Below, in pieces: positions 21,963 through 30,722 of a DNA stretch of 32,786 nt. The position numbers and the translations under genes were made by a program. Origin of the DNA: SZUA-186 sp041552135 (GTDB taxonomy: Bacteria > Pseudomonadota > Gammaproteobacteria > UBA9214); assembly GCA_041552135.1 (NCBI GenBank), contig JBFELL010000011.1, forward strand, positions 1 to 32,786, written 5' to 3'. Position 1 is the stretch's first letter; each line of letters opens with the position of its first letter. The notes beneath the pieces were generated by a model. The model did no database searches and was not told where the DNA came from. It was given only the letters and a program-made list of their open reading frames with translations.

Positions 21963-23336
21963 TCAGAAAAAGGTCACACCGACCTGGAACAGTCGCTCGA
22001 CTTCCTGAATACAGCTCTTGTCGGACAGGAACATGATGACGTGGTCATCGGACTCGATCACGGTATCGTGATGGGCAATGATCACTTCCTCGCCGCGCAC
22101 AACGGCCCCGATATTGGTACCGGCAGGCAACTTGATTTCATCGATGGCGCGACCCACCACGCGCGAGCTGCTGCTGTCGCCATGCGCCACGGCCTCGATG
22201 GCCTCGGCAGCACCGCGGCGCAGTGAATGGACGACGACCACGTCACCACGCCGTACATGCGCAAGCAGGCTACCGATCGTCGCCTGCTGGGGCGAGATGG
22301 CAATATCGATCGTCTGGCTCTGCACCAGATCAACATAGGAAGCCCGGTTGATCAGCGACATCACCTTGCGCGCCCCGAGCCGCTTGGCCAGCATGGCCGA
22401 CAGGATGTTGGCTTCCTCGTCGTTGGTAAGGGCACAGAATACGTCGGTACCCTCGATATTCTCCTCCAGCAGCAGGCTTTCGTCCGCGGCATCGCCAAGC
22501 AGCACGATCGACTTGTCCAGCGTCTCCGACAGGATGCGCGAGCGGTCCTCGTTGCGATCGATGATCTTGACCGTATAGCGGTTCTCGATCGCCTTTGCCA
22601 GCCGCATGCCGATATTGCCGCCCCCAGCCAGGATGACCCGCTTGACCGGTTTGTCCAGCTTGCGCAGTTCACTCATGACGCCACGGATGTGCCTGCGTGC
22701 CGCGACGAAGAACACCTCGTCATCCACCTCGATGATGGTATCGCCGCCTGGCACGATGGCCTTGCCGCGACGGAAGATGGCTGCAACGCGGGCATCGGCG
22801 CCGGGGATATGCTCCCTCAGATCGCGCAACTCATGCCCGACCAGCGGCCCGCCGTGGTAGGCGCGCACCGCGACCAGCTGCACGCGGCCACCGGCAAAGT
22901 CCAGCACCTGCAGGGCGCCGGGGTTCGCGATCAGGCGCTCGATATATTCCGTTACCAGCTGCTCGGGACTGATCAGCACATCGATCGGCAGCGCCTCCTG
23001 GGCGAACAGGCGCGAATGGTTAAGGTACTCGATCGAACGTACCCGGGCGATCTTGGTCGGTGTGTGGAAGAGGGTATAGGCCACCTGGCAGGCTACCATG
23101 TTGGTCTCATCGCTGTTGGTCACCGCAAGTATCATGTCGGCGTCGTCGGCACCGGCCTGTGCCAGCGTTTCAGGGAAGGAGGCCTGACCGACGAGGGTGC
23201 GGATATCGAGCCGGTCCTGCAGCTCCTGCAGCACGGCGGAGTTTTCATCAACAACGGTGATATCGTTGGCTTCCCTGGCCAGGTTTGCCGCAACCGAGGC
23301 ACCGACCTGGCCTGCGCCGAGGATGATGATCTTCAT
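21963..23336 (-). CDS. trkA: Trk potassium uptake regulator TrkA
   Basis: TrkA is the peripheral, nucleotide-binding (NAD(H)/ATP) subunit gating TrkH. The 457-residue protein has the full double layout: RCK_N Rossmann domain (GAGQVGASVA, residues 7-16), RCK_C, a second RCK_N (GGGNIGMRLA, near 239-248) and a second RCK_C. The acidic residue ending strand two is present in both halves (VVDEN, IIDRNEDR). It starts 52 bp after ntrX and ends 13 bp before trkH. Confidence 0.96.
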   Translation of the reverse strand: MKIIILGAGQVGASVAANLAREANDITVVDENSAVLQELQDRLDIRTLVGQASFPETLAQAGADDADMILAVTNSDETNMVACQVAYTLFHTPTKIARVRSIEYLNHSRLFAQEALPIDVLISPEQLVTEYIERLIANPGALQVLDFAGGRVQLVAVRAYHGGPLVGHELRDLREHIPGADARVAAIFRRGKAIVPGGDTIIEVDDEVFFVAARRHIRGVMSELRKLDKPVKRVILAGGGNIGMRLAKAIENRYTVKIIDRNEDRSRILSETLDKSIVLLGDAADESLLLEENIEGTDVFCALTNDEEANILSAMLAKRLGARKVMSLINRASYVDLVQSQTIDIAISPQQATIGSLLAHVRRGDVVVVHSLRRGAAEAIEAVAHGDSSSSRVVGRAIDEIKLPAGTNIGAVVRGEEVIIAHHDTVIESDDHVIMFLSDKSCIQEVERLFQVGVTFF

Positions 23337-23388
23337 GGGTCGCCGGGGCGGCTGCGCAGCGAAACGTCAGCAGATGTAGTCACCGTGC

Positions 23389-24759
23389 TCACTCCGCACC
23401 TTTCTTGTGGTCGATGCCGAGCGAACGCAGCTTGCGGTACAGGTGGGTACGCTCCATACCGACACGCTTTGCCAGCTTGCCGACACTGCCGCCCGACTCG
23501 CGCAACTGGTGTTCGAGATAATTCTTTTCGAACTGCTCGCGCGCCTCGCGCAACGGCAGGTCATACGGCATTGCCGGACCCGCGGCCCCGCCCGATACCT
23601 GCGGCTGTGCATTGATGGCCAGCTCGACCTCCTCGCCGCTGATCTCCTCGCCGCTGCCCAGGATCAGCAAGCGCTGCACCAGGTTCTTCAGCTCACGGAT
23701 GTTCCCCGGCCAGCCGTAATTGCGCAGCCGGTTCTGCGCGGCAACACTGAAATGGCGGTAGGTGAGCTTCTCGTTACCGACGAAATGGTCGATATTGAAG
23801 TTCAGCAGGTCGTGGACGTCATCGGCATGCTCGCGCAGCGGCGGTATGTGCAGTGGCACCACGTTCAGGTGGTAGAACAGGTCGTCGCGAAAACGTCCCG
23901 CCGCCACTTCTTCCTCGAGGTTGCGCTGTGTCGTGGCAATGACCCGCAGGTCGACCTCCACCTTTTCATCGCCACCGACGCGGGTAAACGAGTTGGTCTG
24001 GAAAACGCTCAGCAGCCGCGCCTGGGTCTGCAGGTCCATGTCGGCGATATCACCGATGCACAGGGTACCGCCGTTGGCCTGCTCCAGGCGCCCGTAGTGG
24101 ATGTTCTCGCCGTCCTCGTGCCCGAAAAGCTCGGCAGCCGAGTTTTCCCGGGAAATCGAGCCCACGGCAATTTCAACAAACGGACCTTCACGACGCGGAC
24201 TCTGCTCGTGAATATAGCGTGCAAAGGTGCCCTTGCCGGCACCGGGTTCACCGTTGATCAGCACCCAGCTGTTGTGCCGGGCAATCTTGCGTGCCTGCTC
24301 CCTCAGCTGCTCCATGACATCGCTCTTGCCGACCGGCTCAAGCACCGGCTGGATGCGCTGTCGCAGGTCGATGTTTTCCTGCTGCAGGCGGGCGCTCTCG
24401 AAGGCGCGCTCGATCGTCAGCAGCAGTTTGGCAAGCGAAATGGGCTTTTCAATGAAATCGTAGGCACCGAGACGTGTCGCCTCCACGGCCGTCTCGACCG
24501 TGCCGTGGCCGGACATCATGACAACGGGGCAGGGCAGGTCGCCGCTTTCCGACCACTCGCGCAGCAGGCTGATGCCGTCGATGTCCTCCATCCAGATATC
24601 GAGCAGTATGAGGTCGGGGCGACGGGTGCGGCGCGCATTGCGCGCGGTCTCGCCGCTCTCTGCAGTGGAGACGGTATAGCCCTCATCTTCCAGGATATCG
24701 CGAACCAGGTTGCGAATTTCCGGTTCATCGTCAACAACCAGAATGTGACGTGCTGCCAT
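23389..24759 (-). CDS. ntrX: NtrX-like response regulator with degenerate AAA+ domain
   Basis: A 456-residue response regulator: receiver domain (1-120, phospho-acceptor D54 in LILLDIWMED, K105), central AAA+ domain (about 140-365) and a C-terminal Fis-type helix-turn-helix (GGSVGKLAKRVGMERTHLYRKLRSLG, about 425-450). It pairs with NtrY, encoded just upstream. The central domain departs from sigma-54 activators. Walker A is kept (GEPGAGKGT, 170-178) and the arginine-finger region is present (RFRDDLFYHLN), but the GAFTGA loop that contacts sigma-54 is absent (LFGHEDGENIHYG, 211-223) and Walker B reads GTLCIGDI, with G-D where D-E is expected. It therefore probably does not open sigma-54 promoters and may act with sigma-70. 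Some NtrX proteins are known to lack GAFTGA; the Walker B change is less expected. Location next to trkAH hints at control of ion homeostasis, which is inference. Confidence 0.92.
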   Translation of the reverse strand: MAARHILVVDDEPEIRNLVRDILEDEGYTVSTAESGETARNARRTRRPDLILLDIWMEDIDGISLLREWSESGDLPCPVVMMSGHGTVETAVEATRLGAYDFIEKPISLAKLLLTIERAFESARLQQENIDLRQRIQPVLEPVGKSDVMEQLREQARKIARHNSWVLINGEPGAGKGTFARYIHEQSPRREGPFVEIAVGSISRENSAAELFGHEDGENIHYGRLEQANGGTLCIGDIADMDLQTQARLLSVFQTNSFTRVGGDEKVEVDLRVIATTQRNLEEEVAAGRFRDDLFYHLNVVPLHIPPLREHADDVHDLLNFNIDHFVGNEKLTYRHFSVAAQNRLRNYGWPGNIRELKNLVQRLLILGSGEEISGEEVELAINAQPQVSGGAAGPAMPYDLPLREAREQFEKNYLEHQLRESGGSVGKLAKRVGMERTHLYRKLRSLGIDHKKGAE

Positions 24760-24804
24760 CGTTGTTATTTCCGTTGCTAAGTTGTCTGCCCGGTATCGGG
24801 ATAG

Positions 24805-24833
24805 CTGTCCTGCAGTGCCGTGTTACAGGACAG
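24805..24833. other. intercistronic hairpin between ntrY and ntrX
   Basis: CTGTCCTG (24805-24812) and CAGGACAG (24826-24833) form an 8-bp stem with a 13-nt loop in the 82-bp gap between ntrY and ntrX. No T-run follows it in the direction of transcription. It could influence mRNA processing or relative expression of kinase and regulator. Confidence 0.4.
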
Positions 24834-24841
24834 GATTATAG

Positions 24842-27079
24842 TCAATCATGACCGGTAGATAATGCCTCGTCCGGCGGCACCCCTGCATCACCATGCCCGG
24901 CACCACTGGCCTGCAGCCGGATGCGGATACGGGCGCCGCCGGCCGGACTGGTCTCCGCCGCTATCATACCGTTATGTTCTTCAACAATCTTTTTCACAAT
25001 GGCGAGGCCCAGGCCGCTGCCCTTGGGCTTGGTGGACACGTAAGGTTCGAAGATTCTGTCCAGCTCATCCGCCCGGAAGCCCGGGCCATTGTCATCGACG
25101 CAAAGCTCGACATAAGCGCCGACCGCCTCCGCACCCGTCTGCGTTGATATCACGACACTGGCATCCGCCTTGCCCCCCAGCGCCTCGAGTGCATTTTTCA
25201 GCAGGTTGTGCAGCAACTGCCGGATGCGACCGGCATCGCCATCGATATTCGCCGGTTGTGCCTCCAGCCGGTCTTCTATGGCCGAACGGCTGCCGCTGCC
25301 GCGATACAGGTCAAGCACCTCCCGCACCAGCTGGTTCAGGTCCAGTGTTTCCAGGCTGACATGCGGCACACGCACATATTCGCTGAAGGCATTGACCATC
25401 TTTTTCATCGCCTCTACCTGGTTCACGATGGTCCGGGTCGCCCGATCCAGCACCTCGACCTCCTGCTTCTCCATCCGGTCGAGATAGCGGCGGCGCAGGC
25501 GTTCGGCAGACAGCTGGATAGGGGTCAGCGGATTCTTGATCTCATGCGCGAGGCGCCGCGCGACCTCGCCCCAGGCGGCATCACGCTGCGCCTGGATGAG
25601 CGCCGTCACGTCATCAAAAACGATCACCTGGCCACCGCTGCGCGAGCCCACACCGGTCAGGGTGGTGCCGCGGCACATCAGCACCTGCCGGCCACTGGCA
25701 CCGAACAGCGACACCTCCGCCTGCCACAGGTGCCTGCCCTTGCTGCGGTTGCGGTTGATCACATCGATAAAGGGCTGCAGGAAGACGTACTCGCCGGCGA
25801 CATCGGCCAGCGGCCTGCCAAGCCAGGCCTTGATGTCCACACCAAGGTTCTGCTTCGCGGCACTGTTGGCCGCCCGCACCACACCGCTGGCATCAAGGCT
25901 CATGACGCCGGAGGACAGGTTGGCCAGCACCGCCTCCAGGTAGGCCCGCTGGCCTTCCACCTGCTGCCGGCTGCGGCGCGTCTGGTCACGCGCCTTGGCC
26001 AGGCGGCGTGTCATGTCGTTGAAGGAACGCACCAGGAAGCCGAGTTCGTCATCGCTGGCAACCGGCAGGCGCCGGCTGTAATCACCATCGGCGACCGCAC
26101 GCGTGGCCTCCGCCATATCACGCACAGGTGCCACCAGCCGGCGTGCTGACTGGAAGGCCGCCCAGATTGCGGCCAGCAGGCTCAGCACGAGAATGATGGA
26201 TAGCGTCAGGGTATAGCTGAACTTGAGCGGCTTGCGCAGGTAGGCGAGTTCCTTGTAGTGCGTGAAGGCGGACTGCACACTTTCGGCCAGTATGCTGAGG
26301 CGCTCCGAAACACTGAACAGTGCCTGCAGCGTATAGATCTCGCTGTCCTGGCGGGAGGAAAGCACCGGCACCAGCGCCCGCGCATAGAGGCCGGATTCCC
26401 CGACCGGGTCCAGGCCGATGTAACTGCCACCATCGTGCAGCGTCTGCAGCATCTCGCTGCTTGGCTGGTTCGGCACGATATCGGTCATCTCGGCCGCACT
26501 CGAGGCAATGATACGGCCGTCGCTGCCAAGCAGGGTGAGTTCCGCAGCCCCGCTGCGCACACGGATATCGTAGATGTTGAGCGACAGCGTGGCCGGCGGC
26601 GAATCGGACACCTCCTCCGCCATGCGCTCGGTCAGGCGCAGCACGTCGCGCAGGCGCACATCAAGCGCCGCACGACTCAGATCCAGGGCATCTTCCAGCG
26701 CCTGCTCGATACGGACATCGAACCAGGTATCGATACCGCGCTGCAGAAACTGCAGGGAGAAGTAATACACCACCGACACCGGCACGACCGACATCAGCAC
26801 GAACATGAGCACCAGCCGTGTCGTCAGCTTGGCACCGACGGCCTGCTTGCGCTTCTGGCTGAACAGCCAGATGATGTTGGCCACCACCAGCGCACCCAGC
26901 ACCACGAGTCCGGCCGCATTGGCCAGCAGCACCCAGGAATAAATTTCGCCGAAGCGCTCGGAGTTGTGCGTGGCATCGCTCATCAGGGAGAGCGACACCA
27001 GCAGCAGCGCAAACAGCACCAGCATCGGCAGCATGCCAATGCCGAAACGGTTCACCGTGCCAGCCGCCATTGATGCCAT
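24842..27079 (-). CDS. ntrY: NtrY-like sensor histidine kinase
   Basis: A 745-residue membrane sensor kinase. Three N-terminal helices (about 14-34, 48-73 and 88-108), a periplasmic domain (110-285), a fourth helix (286-310), HAMP (310-363), PAS (380-490), HisKA with phospho-acceptor H512 in LAHEIKNPLTPIQLSAERLRRR, and HATPase_c with N box (LLHNLLKNALEA), DDNGPGF and GSGLGLAIV. This layout and the HEIKNPLTPIQLSAERLR box are those of NtrY, the partner of NtrX, reported in other bacteria to respond to nitrogen or redox/oxygen conditions. The signal here is unknown. The start at 27079 overlaps the DUF4390 gene by 28 nt (an ATG at 27070 is possible). The acidic C-terminal tail is not conserved. 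Confidence 0.93.
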   Translation of the reverse strand: MASMAAGTVNRFGIGMLPMLVLFALLLVSLSLMSDATHNSERFGEIYSWVLLANAAGLVVLGALVVANIIWLFSQKRKQAVGAKLTTRLVLMFVLMSVVPVSVVYYFSLQFLQRGIDTWFDVRIEQALEDALDLSRAALDVRLRDVLRLTERMAEEVSDSPPATLSLNIYDIRVRSGAAELTLLGSDGRIIASSAAEMTDIVPNQPSSEMLQTLHDGGSYIGLDPVGESGLYARALVPVLSSRQDSEIYTLQALFSVSERLSILAESVQSAFTHYKELAYLRKPLKFSYTLTLSIILVLSLLAAIWAAFQSARRLVAPVRDMAEATRAVADGDYSRRLPVASDDELGFLVRSFNDMTRRLAKARDQTRRSRQQVEGQRAYLEAVLANLSSGVMSLDASGVVRAANSAAKQNLGVDIKAWLGRPLADVAGEYVFLQPFIDVINRNRSKGRHLWQAEVSLFGASGRQVLMCRGTTLTGVGSRSGGQVIVFDDVTALIQAQRDAAWGEVARRLAHEIKNPLTPIQLSAERLRRRYLDRMEKQEVEVLDRATRTIVNQVEAMKKMVNAFSEYVRVPHVSLETLDLNQLVREVLDLYRGSGSRSAIEDRLEAQPANIDGDAGRIRQLLHNLLKNALEALGGKADASVVISTQTGAEAVGAYVELCVDDNGPGFRADELDRIFEPYVSTKPKGSGLGLAIVKKIVEEHNGMIAAETSPAGGARIRIRLQASGAGHGDAGVPPDEALSTGHD

Positions 27080-27621
27080 TCGCTGTCCATGTCCCAGGAC
27101 GAAGAGACGTAGGCAAGCAGGCGGACCGGTGTCGGCAGGGACTCGATATCAAGCCCGCCTCGCAACCGCACCGTATACTGGCGCCCGTCTTTCATGGCCT
27201 GATAGTCCAGCACCGACACGTCTTCCAGCACACCGGCATCCTGCAGCGCCTCTTCCAGGTAGCGGAAACTGCGCTGAAAACCGGTACTGAGGTCCTTGAC
27301 CAGGTAGGTACGGCTGAGGGCATGGTACTGCAGCTGTCGGCGGCGCTTCTGCTCGGCAACCACGGCATCCCACAACCAGGGCTGTTTTTCCAGGGCCTGG
27401 ACCTGCAGGCCCAGCACCAGCGGCACACCGTTGTCCAGCGCTTCTCGCGCACCCCCGCTCAGCCGGATGTCGAATACCGCATCGAGCCGCCAGTCGCTTT
27501 CGCCCCGCCGGGTTTCCGCGCTGACCACCGTGAATGCACCTCGCGCCGCATCGGCCGGCAACTGGCCGGGCACCACCAGGCACAGGCTGACGATAAGCAA
27601 CAGCAGCAGCCTGCCGGTCAT
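27052..27621 (-). CDS. DUF4390 exported protein
   Basis: A 189-residue secreted or periplasmic protein of the DUF4390 family, typically found between rsmB and ntrY. The start at 27621 gives a classic signal peptide (TGRLLLLLIVSLCLVVPGQLPADA); a longer frame from 27669 would put 16 hydrophilic residues before it and overlap rsmB. The mature part has alternating strands (LDAVFDIRLSGGAREAL, VPLVLGLQVQAL) and an invariant-looking YHALSRTYLVKDLSTG block. Function is unknown; its fixed position before ntrY suggests a link to periplasmic sensing by that kinase. It overlaps ntrY by 28 nt. Confidence 0.88.
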   Translation of the reverse strand: MTGRLLLLLIVSLCLVVPGQLPADAARGAFTVVSAETRRGESDWRLDAVFDIRLSGGAREALDNGVPLVLGLQVQALEKQPWLWDAVVAEQKRRRQLQYHALSRTYLVKDLSTGFQRSFRYLEEALQDAGVLEDVSVLDYQAMKDGRQYTVRLRGGLDIESLPTPVRLLAYVSSSWDMDSEWHQWRLAR

Positions 27622-27650
27622 CGGCAACCGCCTGGTGTGTGTCTGGTTGA

Positions 27651-28949
27651 TCAGGCCTTGCGCATGCATGCGAAATAAAATCCGTCCATATCGTCATCAC
27701 CGGGCAGCAGCTGCCGCCCGTGTATGCCGGGCCTGCCCCAGGGCACGTCTGCAGTCAGGCATTCGGCGTCCGCATGCACTGACAGGAAACGCTCGACCTG
27801 ATGGCCATTTTCCTCTGCCAGGATGGAACAGGTTGTGTACAAGAGCATACCGCCTGCCGATAGCAAGGGCCACATGGCCTGCAGCAATACGGCCTGTCGT
27901 GATGCCAGTGCGGTGATGTCCCCTGGACGCCGCAACAGCTTGATGTCCGGGTGACGGCGAATCACGCCGCTGGCCGAGCACGGCGCATCGAGCAGGATAC
28001 GGTCATAGCAGCGGCCATCCCACCACAGTTGCGGCTGCGCCGCATCGCCGGTCAGCACCTGCGCCGAGAGCCCGAGCCGGTCGAGGTTGGCATGGACGCG
28101 CTGCACCCGCCGTGCATCGATATCGACGGCCGTCAGTCCGGCAAGCGCGGGCCCGGACTCCAGAATATGCGCCGTCTTGCCCCCCGGCGCCGCGCAGGCA
28201 TCCAGCACGCGCTGGCCTGGCGCGAGATCCAGCAGTTCGACCGCCAGCTGCGCCGCACCGTCCTGCACCGATACCGCGCCATCGGCAAACCCCGGCAGCG
28301 CATCGACCGGCAGGGGAGAGGCCAGCCGGACACCCTGGCTGGCATGGGCCAGCGGCTGCGCCTCGATACCCCGCGCCTGCAACAGTGCCAGGTAGTCCGT
28401 GCGTGTGTACTGCCGCCGGTTGACACGCAAGACGAATGGCGGGCGCTGGTTGCCCGCCTGCAGGACGCGCTGCCAGTCGTCCGGCCAGTCCAACTGCACG
28501 CGCTTGACCAGCCAGCCGGGATGGGCATGACGCGCGCTGTCGCTGGCCGCGATCACGCTCTCCAGCTCTGCCTGCCGGCGCTGGCAATTGCGTAGCACGG
28601 CATTCACCAGGCCGGTGGCCCAGGCCTTGTCCAGCTCGCGGGCGGCCTGCACGCTCTCGTTGATCGCCGCGTGTACCGGAACCGGCATGTGCCGTAACTG
28701 GTACAGTCCGCTCAGCAACAGGCAACGCAGATCGCTGTCACGCGCCTTGAGGGGTTTGTTCAGCAGCGCCCCGAGCACGGCATCCAGCTGGAAATACCAG
28801 CGCAGCGTACCGTAGGCCAGTTCCTGGACCAGCGCCCGGTCACGCGCATCGGCAAGTCCAGTCAGCCCGTCAGCAAGCGCGGCATCGAGCGAGCGCCGCC
28901 CGCTGACAACCCGGTCAAGAACCCGGGCAGCACTGGCGCGTGTATTCAC
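27651..28949 (-). CDS. rsmB: 16S rRNA (cytosine-967-C5)-methyltransferase
   Basis: RsmB (Sun/Fmu) makes m5C967 in 16S rRNA with S-adenosylmethionine. The 432-residue protein has the N-terminal NusB-like RNA-binding domain (about 1-140) and the Rossmann methyltransferase domain. Motifs: LDACAAPGGKTAHIL (SAM binding), LLDAPCSASGVIRRHPD (first catalytic Cys) and YTTCSILAEEN (second catalytic Cys). It begins with GTG at 28949, 12 bp after the fmt stop codon, and ends 29 bp before the DUF4390 start. Confidence 0.96.
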   Translation of the reverse strand: MNTRASAARVLDRVVSGRRSLDAALADGLTGLADARDRALVQELAYGTLRWYFQLDAVLGALLNKPLKARDSDLRCLLLSGLYQLRHMPVPVHAAINESVQAARELDKAWATGLVNAVLRNCQRRQAELESVIAASDSARHAHPGWLVKRVQLDWPDDWQRVLQAGNQRPPFVLRVNRRQYTRTDYLALLQARGIEAQPLAHASQGVRLASPLPVDALPGFADGAVSVQDGAAQLAVELLDLAPGQRVLDACAAPGGKTAHILESGPALAGLTAVDIDARRVQRVHANLDRLGLSAQVLTGDAAQPQLWWDGRCYDRILLDAPCSASGVIRRHPDIKLLRRPGDITALASRQAVLLQAMWPLLSAGGMLLYTTCSILAEENGHQVERFLSVHADAECLTADVPWGRPGIHGRQLLPGDDDMDGFYFACMRKA

Positions 28950-28961
28950 CCGCCTGCCCTG

Positions 28962-29891
28962 TCAGGCGCCAAGCCTTGCGCCCTGCAGGTCATGCGCATT
29001 GACGAAATCGGCCGCCGGCATTGCCCTGCCACCCGGCAGCTGTACCGACTGCAGTCGCAGCATGCCGTCGCCGCAGGCCACGTCGATGCCCTCCCTGCCG
29101 GAAGCCAGCACGGAGCCGGGCCCCGGGCCGGCCGGCCCGGCCAGCGGCACGGCCTGCCAGATGCGCAGTTGCCGTCCATTGAAAAGGGTCTGCGCAACCG
29201 GCCACGGATTGAACGCCCTGACCTTGCGCGCGATTTGCGCGGCTGACTGTTCCCAGTCGATCACCGCCTCGCGCTTGTCCAGCTTGCCGGCATAGGTCGC
29301 CAGGCTGTCATCCTGCGGCCGGACCGGCAGCGTGCCGGACGCCAGTGCCTCCAGACTCTGCGCCAGCAGACCGGCACCGAGCTCGGCCAGCCGGTCGTGC
29401 ACTGAACCGCCGGTGTCCGTATCCGTGATCGGACAGCGCACACAGGCCAGTACCGGACCGGTATCCAGCCCGGCCTCCATTTGCATCAGGCAGACGCCGG
29501 TCTCGGCATCGCCGGCCTCGATGGCCCGCTGAATGGGTGCTGCCCCGCGCCAGCGCGGCAGCAGTGAGGCATGCACATTGACGCAGCCCAGCCCCGGTGT
29601 TGCCAGCACCGCCTCGGGCAGTATCAGGCCGTAGGCGACAACGACCATCAGGTCCGGCCGGAAGGACCGCAGTTCGGCCTGGGCCTCCGGGGTCTTCAGG
29701 GTGCCTGGCTGGCAGACAGCGATCCCCTGCTGCACGGCAAGCTGCTTTACCGGGCTGGCGGCAGGGCGCCGGCCGCGACCGGCGGGCCGGTCCGGCTGGG
29801 TATAGACCGCCACCAGGGTGTGGCGGCTGTCGAGCACCGCCCGCAGCGCGGGTACGGCAAACTCGGGAGTACCGGCAAACACGACCTTCAT
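28962..29891 (-). CDS. fmt: methionyl-tRNA formyltransferase
   Basis: Fmt formylates initiator Met-tRNA using 10-formyl-tetrahydrofolate. The 309-residue protein starts at 29891 (MKVVFAGTPEFAVPAL, the standard N-terminus); a frame 18 residues longer has no support. The catalytic core shows VAYGLILP, NVHASLLPRWRGAAPIQRAI and ETGVCLMQMEAGLDTGP, and the C-terminal OB-fold domain contains RAFNPWPVAQT. It lies between def and rsmB in the conserved def-fmt-rsmB order. Confidence 0.97.
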   Translation of the reverse strand: MKVVFAGTPEFAVPALRAVLDSRHTLVAVYTQPDRPAGRGRRPAASPVKQLAVQQGIAVCQPGTLKTPEAQAELRSFRPDLMVVVAYGLILPEAVLATPGLGCVNVHASLLPRWRGAAPIQRAIEAGDAETGVCLMQMEAGLDTGPVLACVRCPITDTDTGGSVHDRLAELGAGLLAQSLEALASGTLPVRPQDDSLATYAGKLDKREAVIDWEQSAAQIARKVRAFNPWPVAQTLFNGRQLRIWQAVPLAGPAGPGPGSVLASGREGIDVACGDGMLRLQSVQLPGGRAMPAADFVNAHDLQGARLGA

Positions 29892-29971
29892 GACGCTTTC
29901 ACGGGGCTGGCGACCGGAAGGTCCGGCCGGGGGAATCGAAAACAAACCGCATCCTGCGGACGCTGGACCGG

Positions 29972-30511
29972 TCAGATGACCCGGTGTTTCGCCGAACTGT
30001 CAACTGCAGTTGCTGACTGACGCTGTTCCTTCTCCAGCTTCTTGCGGATACGGGTCCGTTTCAGCTGTGACAGGTAATCGACGAACAGCTTGCCATCCAG
30101 GTGGTCGATTTCATGCTGGATGCAGACCGCCAGTAGCCCGTCGGTCTCGATTTCAAACGATTCGCCGTCACGATCGAGCGCCCGCATGCGGATACTGTCG
30201 GCACGCTGCACGACATCGAATACCCCTGGCACCGACAGACAGCCTTCCTCCATTTCCTCAATGCCCCGGCTTTCGATGATCTCGGGGTTAATCAGACATA
30301 AAGGCTGGTTCTTCTCTTCCGATATATCGATGACGACGATGCGTTTATCCACATTGACCTGGGTCGCCGCCAGGCCAATACCCGGCGCCGCATACATGGT
30401 TTCGAACATGTCATCGACCAGTTGCCGGACAACGCCGTCAACCGCTGTCACGGGCCTGGCGACATTGCGCAGGCGCGGATCGGGAAAATGAAGGATTTCC
30501 AGGAGTGCCAT
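29972..30511 (-). CDS. def: peptide deformylase
   Basis: Def removes the formyl group from the N-terminus of new proteins, an iron- or zinc-dependent step. The 179-residue protein has all three motifs: GIGLAATQV (motif 1), EEGCLSVPG (motif 2, metal-binding Cys) and QHEIDHLDG (motif 3, HExxH metal and catalytic residues). The ATG at 30511 gives the usual N-terminus MALLEILHFPDPRLR; a GTG five codons upstream is less likely. It is the first gene of the long minus-strand housekeeping run and diverges from lysM, with about 210 bp between starts. Confidence 0.96.
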   Translation of the reverse strand: MALLEILHFPDPRLRNVARPVTAVDGVVRQLVDDMFETMYAAPGIGLAATQVNVDKRIVVIDISEEKNQPLCLINPEIIESRGIEEMEEGCLSVPGVFDVVQRADSIRMRALDRDGESFEIETDGLLAVCIQHEIDHLDGKLFVDYLSQLKRTRIRKKLEKEQRQSATAVDSSAKHRVI

Positions 30512-30600
30512 TGTGATTGCCGTCACAGATCCAGAAAATTGTCTGCCACATACTTTACCACAGCTGCCGCCGACAGTAGCCGGGGGTGTTACAAAAGGTT

Positions 30601-30628
30601 TTGTTCTGTGTGGATTTTCCGCTAAACT
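30601..30628 (+). promoter_or_regulatory. candidate promoter for the lysM gene
   Basis: TTGTTC (30601-30606) and TAAACT (30623-30628) are 16 nt apart in the divergent def-lysM spacer. Transcription would begin near 30635, giving a leader of about 90 nt. The match is moderate. Confidence 0.35.
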
Positions 30629-30722
30629 CGCGACTGATCCGGAACCGCCGGCCGGCTGGCTGCCGCTGGGTCTGTGACCCGGCCGTCAGACAATGTGAGA
30701 CAACGACGATAAAGGGATGCCT

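Noticed and set aside
22227..24780. Two long plus-strand frames (462 and 457 residues) opposite trkA and ntrX
   Set aside because: The minus-strand genes carry full family motifs; the antisense translations are rich in His, Gln and Arg with no domain.
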